Below are positions 22,301-29,084 of a stretch of 64,000 bases of DNA, in pieces. A model generated the notes under the pieces. That model searched no databases, was not told where the DNA came from, and was given only the letters and a program-made list of their open reading frames with translations. The stretch comes from Isoetes taiwanensis (Eukaryota; Streptophyta; Lycopodiopsida; Isoetales; Isoetaceae), in NCBI GenBank assembly GCA_021234155.1, contig JAJEKV010000051.1:4592698-4656697 (forward strand), given 5' to 3'. A program made the position numbers and the translations under genes. The stretch's first letter is position 1. Every line of letters starts with the position of its first letter.

Positions 22301-25300
22301 AACAACCATGCCCAAGCAAGCCGTAGATGATTGCACAAGAAGAAGCAGTGTTCAATAGTTTCAACATGTTGGCCACAGAGAGGGCAACAATCTGAGACTT
22401 CATCTTGTGAACCAAGACATTCACTCGAACACATCTATGGAGAATTTGCCACCGCAGCGCTGACACTTTAGGGTGGAGCAATTTATCCCATGTCCACATC
22501 CAAACACTTTTCCACTGTGGTTGGGGAACCTGAAGATGCCAGTGCTGGGATGGGGGAAGAGGCTCACAATCTAAAAGCAGCATGTACGTGGAAGAAACAA
22601 ACTTTTCTGGTTAACATGTGCATCACATATCCAAATAGGCACATCAACCTGTGGTTGCTGCATAGTGGATGGCAAAAAATCAGACACCCCAGCCCAGATT
22701 TGCCGATCCCATCTGTATAACAGAAATCTCGTCTGAAAAGCCTCCCATGACAAAAGATGACCAGAATCATACCAAGCTGCAATCGTTAAAACCCCAGCTA
22801 GCCGCCAACGCCGTTGGGTCTTTGAATGTATAAGTGCACATAAAGGCTGCTGATCATGCATACCTTGCAGGGGAAGCCACCAGCATGACATTGACAATAA
22901 AGCATAAGCTTGGAGATTAACATGGAATAAAGATCTAACTGCATCCCAGGAAGCAAGCAGACCTTTAAGGAATGGGGAAGCATTTGGATATGGATGCAGA
23001 TGATACAACAAGACCCATGGAATGTTGGACTTCCGTCTACAAAAGCCAGGTCATGATCTCGAAGTTCATTTGGAGGCTCCTCCTTGGTAAAGATGACTCT
23101 CCTGGCTTAAGGTTGGTGCGGCAATCACTTCTGCAGTGTCTTCCCTTTCACAAGATAACTATGTAGAAATTGTTGATGCATAGGCGATGGGATGTCTGCG
23201 GTGTGCTGTTAAACCCCATCAATATAGTATTTTTATAGTATGGCGAGAATCCTACATAGGCCCACAGAGCTATATATTCTAGCATTCTTTCATGGCCAAG
23301 GATTTACCCAAACTTTATTAACTCTAATGTACACAAAACAAATGACTCTAAGCATTAATACGATGGAAATCATAGCAATCTCCCCAGTACTCTACTGGTG
23401 TGTCTTCTTCTTGGTAACACCATACATATTGATTGGAATTCCTATTGAGCAATCTAAATTCATATAATCGTCACCAACATGTCTTCACACTCTTCTGCTA
23501 CACCTTAGATCTCATGCAATTGGCAATGCTTGCTCTGATTAGTTCTCCAAATTGGCCACAAAATTATCAATTTCTGTGAAAAGTGCAAAGAGCAAACTTG
23601 GCTGTGCATGTCAACCCTTTGGCTCTTAGAGGAGATGGAAGATATGGCAGATTGAAGTAATATTATTTTTTATAAATCTTAGGTCCTATTAATGTAGATA
23701 TAGCTCTTAATGCAAATATTCACCTAATTTTCCATCTTATTATCATTAGGACCATTATTGATGGTGCTATTAGTTCCATATGGATCAACCTGTCCCACAA
23801 TTTGAAAATTTCTAATTCTAATGAGAGTGTTAATAAAGACTGATTTAGAGATTGAATAAATAAATATGTTCACGTGTACGTACTCGCGTAAAGAGCAGAT
23901 ATATCACAAATGTCAATTATGTTGCCTTTGCTTCTCTGGTCTAAAGATATGTGTAAGGATGTCCGTGCTTTTGAGTACAATATGGTCATGACTTGGAAGA
24001 TGTTTATTAGTGATTCAATGTCTGTGGTGTGGATTGCCCTTACAATGATTCTAAGGGATTTAGATATTGGTTGAGATGCGATCTTCTAAAGAATTGGGCT
24101 TACATATCTAATGTACTTTGAAGATATCCTTTATGAGTTATAAACTTGGAACCACAACAAATACTTCTTGTGTAGGTGATGCATATGAGTTAAATAGCTA
24201 GGTGATTCATGCATTTTAGCTACATAACATTTATTATTTTTTTCCTTCCAAATGCCTTCTAATTGCGGTTCTATACGTATGTGTTATGCATTTGTAAGTG
24301 GATTACAAAACTTTGTAGAATAACTATTGCAAAGCATATACTATAAATGTCAAATTGGGTTGTACTCTATGGTTTGATATGCATGTCAAGTTAGCAATGT
24401 TTGGAGGAAGACATGTACGACCTTATGATAATGGTTTAAAATAGAATAAATGTATCTGACAAGTAATGCTATAGTGGTAAAGGAGGATTAGAAGATCTAG
24501 TATGTATCAATAATATATTTAGGCTTTTAAAGGGGAACGTGTATAAGTGTAAGGTGAAAGAATTACAAGTAATGCTATAGTGGTAAAGGAGGATTAGAAG
24601 ATCTAGTATGTATCAATAATATATTTAGGCTTTTAAAGGGGAACGTGTATAAGTGTAAGGTGAAAGAATTACCTTGATAAGGGCTTTCAAGCCAGTCTTG
24701 AATTGTAACACCCCTCGTCCACGACTGTTTGGATCCATTTGTTGGGACAAAGAATATGCGCGCTCATACACTGGGGAGGGGGGAAAACATGCATTAATGT
24801 ATGTTAGTGGCCAAAGGATAGATGGGCAAATGTAGGGCACAAAATGTGAACAGGAGCACTATTACGATGTAAAAAGTACTGCCTACGTACCTACTATTAT
24901 TGCAAGCATCACATGTTCTAAGTACTCTATCTATCTATCTATCCATCCATTCATCACTATTACGATGTAAAAAGTACTCTAAGTACTCTATCTATCTATC
25001 TATCCATCCATTCATCACTATTACGATGTAAAAAGTACTGCCTACGTACCTACTATTATTGCAAGCATCACATGTTCTAAGTACTCTATCTATCTATCCA
25101 TGCATCATGTCTTGTTTGTGAATATCTATCAATCTATATGTGATGTGGAAACGGGACGGGGGGGGGGGCATTCTTGCCAGCTCCTGACCTGCAGAATCCG
25201 AGAGCACCATCGAGGCGCAACCGGATTCTGCAAGTCAGGGGGTTGGCTCTTAGAATGCCTGACCCCTTCTATTTCCACCAGGTTAAGATTATCTTATTCT

Positions 25301-25847
25301 ACAGTGGGCAGCCCATTTTGCTATTCTTATCCATAATGATCTCAGATTTTGGAAGAACTCACACCCACTTACCTTGACCTTGACGTATATTTATGTTTGT
25401 GTTAACCAATCTCACCTTTATTTCTTGGAAATCTAAGAAATCTCAAATGAACCTATCAGTCTATCTATACATCTAAGAAATCTCAAATCAATGTATCAGT
25501 CCGGAGACGATTGGCCCTTGGGATGGACTTAAAATAATATCGATCTAATATCTAAACCAGATCAATCTCTCAGGCTAAGAAATCTCAAATCAATGTATTA
25601 ATCTATCTATATAACTATGTATGTATGTGAGCGAGTAAGAGAACATACAGATCCGAGACACAAGGGGACCGAGGGGAGGATACATGAGGACATGGTCTGC
25701 GGCTGCAAGGATATCATTGATGTCGGATTGAAAGAAAGATGGAGGCACAGAGGCAGATCCGGTGCTTTCTTCAGTGCTGCAAACTCTGAGCTCATTGTTG
25801 AGCAGCAACCTGGTAACGAGCTCCTCCCAATTCGCCCTTCCACCCAT
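16238..25847 (-). CDS. GSL: Callose synthase (GSL8/GSL10 clade), 5' part, 12 exons
   Basis: Twelve exons encode residues 1-450 of a 1,3-beta-glucan (callose) synthase, a large plasma-membrane enzyme that polymerises UDP-glucose into callose at cell plates, plasmodesmata and pollen walls. Coding joins (minus order): 25649-25847, 24673-24770, 20150-20280, 17957-18041, 17793-17897, 17600-17725, 17393-17482, 17218-17324, 16875-16992, 16658-16780, 16438-16514, 16238-16328. All junctions are GT-AG, and the phases join without a stop (1,350 bp). Landmarks are NWEELV near the start, MDPNSRGRGVLQFKTG, NQREHLILLLAN, IWGEAANLRFLPEC (FKS1 domain 1) and IWRNYDDFNEYF. These match the N-terminal pattern of GSL8/GSL10 better than other GSLs. 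The full family length is about 1,900 residues, so the transmembrane and catalytic parts lie further left or are lost. Confidence 0.93.
16438..16514 (-). CDS. GSL: Callose synthase exon 11
   Basis: Acceptor GTACAG, donor TTG|GTAGGC. It encodes NNKEGKAPHTIWRNYDDFNE followed by YF, the conserved WRNYDDxNEYFW block. Confidence 0.93.
16658..16780 (-). CDS. GSL: Callose synthase exon 10
   Basis: A 41-codon exon with acceptor TTTAG and donor GAG|GTACAT. It encodes MAEDLYEILE and then FLEQVIVPVYKIIAE, matching MAxEL...FLxxVxxPIYxxI of the family. Confidence 0.93.
16875..16992 (-). CDS. GSL: Callose synthase exon 9 (FKS1 domain 1 signature)
   Basis: Acceptor TTCCAG, donor AAC|GTTAGT. It encodes ALIWGEAANLRFLPECLCYI, the signature of the FKS1 first domain that is shared with fungal glucan synthases. 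Confidence 0.96.
17218..17324 (-). CDS. GSL: Callose synthase exon 8
   Basis: Acceptor ATATAG, donor CAG|GTTCAT. It encodes LLDEEAINQVYYKFMQNYEE followed by WCKYV, the WCKYL block of the family. Confidence 0.92.
17393..17482 (-). CDS. GSL: Callose synthase exon 7
   Basis: A 30-codon exon with acceptor TTATAG and donor CTA|GTATGC. It encodes DNVNNQREHLILLLANRQMR, an almost invariant callose synthase motif. Confidence 0.93.
17600..17725 (-). CDS. GSL: Callose synthase exon 6
   Basis: A 42-codon exon with donor CAG|GTTGGC. It encodes TRDLPRLPAAF and DILDLLQFCFGFQ, matching the LPRLP and DxFDLLEYxFGFQ blocks of GSL8/10. Confidence 0.92.
17793..17897 (-). CDS. GSL: Callose synthase exon 5
   Basis: This is an exact 35-codon exon with acceptor TTACCAG and donor GAG|GTAAAA. 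It encodes EFKPYNILPLETPGIL, the conserved PYNI-PLE motif of the family. Confidence 0.92.
17957..18041 (-). CDS. GSL: Callose synthase exon 4
   Basis: Acceptor TTGTAG, donor AAG|GTAATG. It encodes ENMRIVFATLKVIRDILKAR, matching the VFATLRALIEVL-type helix of GSL8/10. Confidence 0.88.
18522..18578 (-). mobile_element. 57-bp LINE-tail micro-insertion
   Basis: On the minus strand this is only the GTGGACGCTAAAAAATC box plus a TATTC-type tail and about 25 further bases. It sits between perfect 13-bp direct repeats GGAGAAACTTGAT at 18509-18521 and 18579-18591. It lies in callose synthase intron 4. It reads as an extremely 5'-truncated LINE integration. Confidence 0.75.
18690..19120 (+). pseudogene. 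LINE A-family RT fragment in callose synthase intron
   Basis: The plus-strand readings HCPTNYHIIMVRPLFAKI, TIDHIFA and CYCFVDFAKAFDTVPRDYL align with the palm region of LINE A (NYRTIMVSSVFAK, TIDHIFTL and CCFVDFAKAFDTVPREKLW). It is heavily frameshifted and diverged. No tail is attached. It lies antisense to the host gene within intron 3, between exons 3 and 4. Confidence 0.8.
20150..20280 (-). CDS. GSL: Callose synthase exon 3
   Basis: Acceptor TCTCAG, donor CAAG|GTTTAC. It encodes DIELLQKFYAFYREEHKVEE, equivalent to the helix after the DPNS motif in callose synthases. Phase 2 at the 3' end joins exon 4. Confidence 0.9.
20632..20686 (+). mobile_element. 55-bp LINE-tail micro-insertion
   Basis: This contains the AGACC-TATT-GGTCT hairpin (20641-20654), TCCGTGGACGATAAATTC and an AATTC-type tail. 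It is flanked by imperfect repeats GGCCTTCTA (20623-20631) and GGTCCTTCTA (20687-20696). It lies in callose synthase intron 2 (3' end is close to exon 3). Confidence 0.65.
21025..21099. repeat. 75-bp direct repeat, left copy
   Basis: This matches 21681-21755 at about 70 of 75 positions. The pair brackets the LINE F fragment exactly, as target-site duplications do. Confidence 0.85.
21100..21680 (+). mobile_element. LINE F: 3'-end LINE fragment with 75-bp flanking duplication
   Basis: This is a 5'-truncated plus-strand copy of the LINE A family. It reads MKKRKLIASIRMGAHRLHIE and a CxCCHQDVIEVECHALQIC knuckle with an in-frame TAG between its first two cysteines. A 3' UTR follows with an AACCC/GGGGTT stem (21518-21543), an AGGCC-AATT-GATCT hairpin (21592-21605) and a TATTC tail. 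About 40 bp with an A13 run follow the tail before the right flank, so the 3' junction is not simple. Confidence 0.85.
21681..21755. repeat. 75-bp direct repeat, right copy
   Basis: This is the partner of 21025-21099; it starts ACATATATGAGCTAATG and ends CATACTAGA. Confidence 0.85.
21886..23160 (-). mobile_element. L1-like LINE copy with 5' inversion and 14-bp TSD
   Basis: This is a minus-strand L1-like insertion in callose synthase intron 2. Its poly(A) tail is the plus-strand T run ending near 21901. Direct repeats ATGTAGAAATTGTT flank it at 21872-21885 and 23161-23174. The body reads from HPYPNASPFLKG (about 22960-22990) to the zf-RVT module (WQILHRCVRVN, CCPLCGQHVETIEHCFFLC). The outermost 130 bp (about 23031-23160) are in the opposite orientation, reading ISKFIWRLLLGKDDSPGLRL on the plus strand, where the older copy at 7.1 kb has the same segment in line with the rest. 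Confidence 0.88.
22071..23030 (-). pseudogene. L1-like RT C-terminal region and zf-RVT
   Basis: Frames at 22571-23011 and 22129-22583 together give the post-RT segment of an L1-like polyprotein. They contain WDAVRSLFHV, WYDSGHLLSWEAFQTRFLLY, then RWQILHRCVRVNVLVHK and the C-x2-C...H...C zinc module ending WSIWQRRRLCIFQ. At least two frameshifts are present. The RT catalytic part was never copied here because of 5' truncation. Confidence 0.85.
23175..24458. other. Callose synthase intron 2, no further gene seen
   Basis: AT-rich intron sequence between the L1 insertion and the tandem duplication. Short frames such as 23240-23467 have no recognisable motif. Confidence 0.6.
24459..24670. repeat. 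Perfect 106-bp tandem duplication at an intron start
   Basis: Two apparently identical 106-bp units (24459-24564 and 24565-24670) start ACAAGTAATGCTATAG. The unit includes the intronic part of the exon 2 donor (GTAATTCTTTCACC on the minus strand), so a second donor-like sequence without an exon lies 106 bp downstream. Perfect identity means a recent event or an assembly duplication. Confidence 0.92.
24673..24770 (-). CDS. GSL: Callose synthase exon 2
   Basis: Acceptor CCCCAG, donor AAG|GTAATT. It encodes YERAYSLSQQMDPNSRGRGV and then LQFKTGLKALIK, the most conserved N-terminal callose synthase signature. The donor-proximal intron is tandemly duplicated (24459-24670). Confidence 0.93.
24856..25110. 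repeat. Higher-order tandem repeat with CTAT microsatellite
   Basis: The block CACTATTACGATGTAAAAAG begins at about 24857, 24954 and 25015. The first and third units carry a CTGCCTACGTACCTAC... insert, and the middle one is a short version. Each ends in CTATCTATCTAT/CCATCCATTCAT. It lies in callose synthase intron 1. Confidence 0.85.
25145..25277. repeat. Long foldback hairpin in callose synthase intron 1
   Basis: The left arm GCATTCTTGCCAGC...CTGCAGAATCCG (to 25200) pairs with the right arm CGGATTCTGCAAG...TTAGAATGC (from 25222). The stem extends outward through GGGG/CCCC to TGGAAA/TTTCCA. Arms are about 56 bp, imperfectly paired, around a 21-nt loop. The size resembles a plant MIRNA or hairpin siRNA precursor, but a small foldback transposon is equally possible. 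Confidence 0.75.
25430..25615. repeat. CTAAGAAATCTCAAAT repeat cluster
   Basis: Three copies of CTAAGAAATCTCAAAT start at about 25433, 25471 and 25575. Each is followed by a GTAT/CTAT stretch and CTATCTAT. The cluster lies in intron 1, close to the exon 1 donor. Confidence 0.75.
25649..25847 (-). CDS. GSL: Callose synthase exon 1 with start codon
   Basis: This exon encodes 66 residues from ATG at 25847, beginning MGGRANWEELVTRLLLNNEL and including DINDILAAADHVL, the conserved GSL8/10 N-terminus. The donor is ATCT|GTATGT. The upstream minus-strand sequence gives no better in-frame start. A longer open frame on the plus strand over the same bases is a shadow. Confidence 0.9.
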
Positions 25848-26389
25848 CTCCTTATCGCTCCCAAATCTGTGCCTCCCATTTATATCCCTGTTGCCGTTGA
25901 CATTGTCCCATTACCCTTCCCTTTTTTTTATCCCGACGTGCTAACCCGGACTTGCCCTTTTTTTTTTCCTGCTCCTCCAGAACCTTCCTTCGCCCTAACA
26001 GAGTCTTGCTTAAACCACATCTTCAATCAATGTATGAGCAGAGCAGCCCAACCACCAGATCGTCGTTTTTTAGATGGAAGAAGTAATTTTCATCAGCTGA
26101 AGATTTGGGCCACCTGCTCGCTTGGCGGCCCCATGAAACTTCGACGCTATGGCTATGAAACTTCGATGCTATGGGTATTCACATCGCTATGGCTAAGGCC
26201 CTTTTTCCATCACGTCTTAAATTTAGCTGATTATTATTGGGCCATAGTTTGACACCATAGTTTTCCCACGGCAACTTTTCAAACATGTCCTAAATGGATG
26301 CCGTACAACTCAAAATGTCTTATTTTCTTTCAGAGGTCAAGTTTGCCACAATTCAAGGCTGTCGCAAAATAGAGTAAAAGTAGAAGCAT
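25848..26389. promoter_or_regulatory. Presumed promoter/5' UTR region of callose synthase, possibly bidirectional
   Basis: This is the upstream region of the callose synthase start codon, with pyrimidine-rich stretches (plus strand) as is usual for plant 5' leaders. Plus-strand ORFs of unknown function begin about 1.1 kb away in the opposite direction, so the interval may serve both. No TATA position can be assigned with confidence. Confidence 0.35.
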
Positions 26390-26890
26390 TTGAATCGAAA
26401 GATCATCGAACTACTGGCAGGTCGAAAGGTTTTTGAAGCAGCTTCGGATTTCTTCAGTAGATTCGGATTTCAGCAGATTCGGATTCCCCATCAGAGGATT
26501 TGGATTCAGCAGCTTCGCAGATTCGGGTTCCCCATTAGAGGATTCGGATTCAACAATTTGGGTTATTCAGATTCAACTTTTGAAGCAGCCTGTGGTTCGA
26601 TTCGGTTTTTTGAAGCATCCTGCTTTTCAGATTCGGCATTTCCCAATGGAGATTTGAGGTCAATTTACTTATGTGCAGTTAATTTTGGTTGCTACTTTTA
26701 AATTCTGTTTTGGCGGGGTCGAGATGGTGTGGGAAACTACAGGGTTTCGAAATTGCATAGGAAGACCTATTGTGAAGCACGGAAGCTGCTCCAAATCGGG
26801 TCTCAAGCACGGATATACTCGAGATAGGGTTCGATTCTGATCTGTCAAATTGTTTTTGAAGAACAAGGGCCAGTGATGAGCTCACAGGGT
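26390..26890 (+). other. GATTCGG-rich low-complexity stretch
   Basis: Imperfect repeats of AGATTCGGATTC and CCCATCAGAGGATT-type units lie at 26440-26640. The open frame here gives a repetitive FGF/IRIPHQR reading typical of simple sequence. It may be the 5' leader of the downstream plus-strand ORFs. Confidence 0.4.
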
Positions 26891-26954
26891 AAGGTATGGA
26901 TCCGGCATTTCAAATTTCCTTAAAACTAACTTTTTGTTCTTGGCAATCTGCAGT

Positions 26955-27419
26955 ATGGGCAATCAATCTGAAGGCCGATTTGAAGTAAGAATAGTTGTCC
27001 TTCACAATGTCAAGGATGCCAATGGCGAATGGCTTGACTTTGTTGTTTCTGTTGGCTGCTAGATTACCCTCCGTTCTAGATCCACAGGTACTCATGCAGT
27101 GAAAAGAGCCAGAGTAAAGAATGTAAATGCCCACTGGAAAGCCCATGTAAAAGGAATTGTATTTGGTTCAGGAAGCACTAAGGTAAAGGAGGTCATTGTG
27201 GAGCATGGCTACGCTAACTCTGATTTGACCAACAAAAAAATTTCTGGAAGCCCGGATCTTGACGCCAACACCATTTGTTCTTCGGATTACACTGACAAAG
27301 TTTCTGGCTGCCGCATTACTAGTGTGCTTGAAGTGTATCACAAGCTTGGTCAATTGATTTTTCAGGATTCTGCATCCACTTTGAGAGCCCGAGGTATTTT
27401 CTTTCACAAGTATCATTGA
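26955..27419 (+). pseudogene. Unidentified ORF with one internal stop
   Basis: From ATG at 26955 (beginning MGNQSEGRFEVRIVVLHNVK) a frame runs to TGA at 27417, broken only by TAG at 27060-27062. The segment after the stop begins ITLRSRSTGTHAVKRAR. A good donor-like GTAAGG near 26889 and an acceptor-like TCTGCAG before 26954 suggest that an intron precedes it. I do not recognise the family. It could be a decayed gene, or exons in other frames whose introns I have not resolved. Confidence 0.35.
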
Positions 27420-27921
27420 TCGGTCTCTCATGCAAGTATTGGTAAGTTGGCCGAGATTGGAGAGCCAGATTTGAAGCAAATTGCTGATTTTTACGACAGG
27501 AGTCTTGTAACATCATATCAAGAATGTATTGGAGATGAATTCTTTAGAACACAGATAGAAAGAGGTGGGGTAAGATGTGCATTCAAAGTATTTCTATCAA
27601 TTGCTGCCTTTGCTTTCTTTTTCAAGCACGAGAAGATTAGTGTGGCATCAGTAACATACACGGTCAGCACTCTCATCTGAAGCATTAGACTTGCTGCTCC
27701 CAAGTAATAAGAAAAGTAGGCAACATGAAAGTGGAGGGCAACTAACTGAAACCTCAGTTGCATACGGTATATTGCTTGATTCACTTTAGTCTCTGATTAA
27801 GTCTAAAATCTTTGGCACATGCTACTGCACGTACAGAATCACCAAGCAGATATTGTATGCAAATTACTTTGTGGAGAGAAGAAGATGCATTAAAGAACGA
27901 GATCATTGAGAATGGAAGGCA

Positions 27922-28197
27922 GTGGAAGATCATTCGGCCACTTCAAATTCAATGGAGCCCTCACGAGCTTGTACGGGTATGGATGACATAACTTTTAATG
28001 TGGAGGAAGATTGGACATTATTCGAGTGCAGGAAACTAGTAGAGTCATTTTGCTATTATGGTGATTTTCAATTCTATTTGGATGGTAAAAAAGTTGGCTT
28101 CCGTCGTGAATATGTCATGCAATGCAAGATCTGCAAGCTCCCGAGCACTCAAAGCATTGTAATCTTGGATAATGATAAAGTAGGTGGTTGTTCATGA
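27922..28197 (+). CDS. Unidentified short ORF (91 codons)
   Basis: The central reading is DDITFNVEEDWTLFECRKLV followed by FCYYGDFQFYLDGKKVGFRR and a Cys pair (CKIC). Composition is protein-like and acidic at the N-terminus. An A11 run at about 28231 follows the stop by 35 bp, which would fit a 3' end or a retroposed copy. No family was recognised. Confidence 0.3.
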   Translation: MEDHSATSNSMEPSRACTGMDDITFNVEEDWTLFECRKLVESFCYYGDFQFYLDGKKVGFRREYVMQCKICKLPSTQSIVILDNDKVGGCS

Positions 28198-28310
28198 TAA
28201 TGTGATGTAATTTCTGTCACTAAAGTGTAGCAAAAAAAAAAAGGTTGGGAATACTGGTTGAAATCGGAATCAAATCCTGATACTTTAAAATGCATGTCAA
28301 CAAGTTCTGT

Positions 28311-28652
28311 TAAAGTTATATCAGCAAGTTTCCTTCAATATTTTAGCAACTTTTCAACATGAATTTAGTCACCAAGTTTTCTGATTGCTTGTTCTATGTT
28401 TCACTTGCTTGTTTGTATCTAGACAACCATGATTCCAGTAAACTGAAGATAAGAATAAGTTCTAAGTTTCATATGTTCTAAGTTTATGATTCATGAATAT
28501 TCTACAAACTGATACTGATTCTGAATTGTATGTAATAAACAAGTTTTACTAAATATCTTAAATACTAAACAAGTCTTACATGATTCAAGTTTGTTATTGT
28601 AAATACTTGTGCTAAATTCAAGTTGCATGACTGTTATATCAGTTGCAAATTA
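28311..28652. repeat. Duplicated flank R, left copy
   Basis: About 335 bp starting AGTTATATCAGCAAG is nearly identical (roughly ten differences) to 38372-38706. It ends in the sequence CAGTTGCAAATTAAATAC, into which the copia LTR inserted. This left copy is the empty site for the hAT-like element of the right copy. Confidence 0.9.
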
Positions 28653-28657
28653 AATAC

Positions 28658-29071
28658 TAATAAGAAATTGAAAAAGGGCTCCTTCCGTGGCTGCTTCGAC
28701 AGCCCAAGCTTCTCCGTTAATTGTCTCTCTTGCTGCAAACACCCAGGTTGTGTTTAACAGCTTACTGCAATCACCTAGTCAAGCAGTCTCCTGCAAATAC
28801 ACACAGCGGGTAAAATGGAAGATCCGGGTTGTGTTCTTCCAAGCTGCAGATCATGTGTTCGCCTGCTCTTCCTGTGCTAAGCAACCGGCCGCTCCAAATA
28901 ACGATCCAACCTCCTTATTTTTAGTCACAATTCGGCTCCTACCTGTCTGTTGGTCTGCATCGAATCCGATCTCTCCCTTTATTGCGTTCACCTGAACCGC
29001 CACTTTGAAAAGCGCGTGTGTGTGGCGCTACCATGCCATGACACATCAATGTACAGGCTGTAATTCCATCA
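28658..29071 (-). repeat. Copia 3' LTR (414 bp)
   Basis: It runs from TGATGGAATTAC (29071) to ...TTTCTTATTA (28658), where the expected terminal CA has mutated to TA. It has the same 414-bp length as the solo LTR at 42431-42844. The adjacent host bases are AATAC (28653-28657). Confidence 0.92.
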
Positions 29072-29084
29072 TTATCCCCCTCAG
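29072..29084 (-). promoter_or_regulatory. Copia polypurine tract
   Basis: The minus strand reads CTGAGGGGGATAA directly before the 3' LTR. It is the plus-strand DNA primer site expected at this position. Confidence 0.8.

Noticed and set aside
25617-26252. 211-codon plus-strand frame
   Set aside because: It overlaps exon 1 of callose synthase on the opposite strand, and no domain is visible. The minus-strand reading is supported by splice phase and family motifs.
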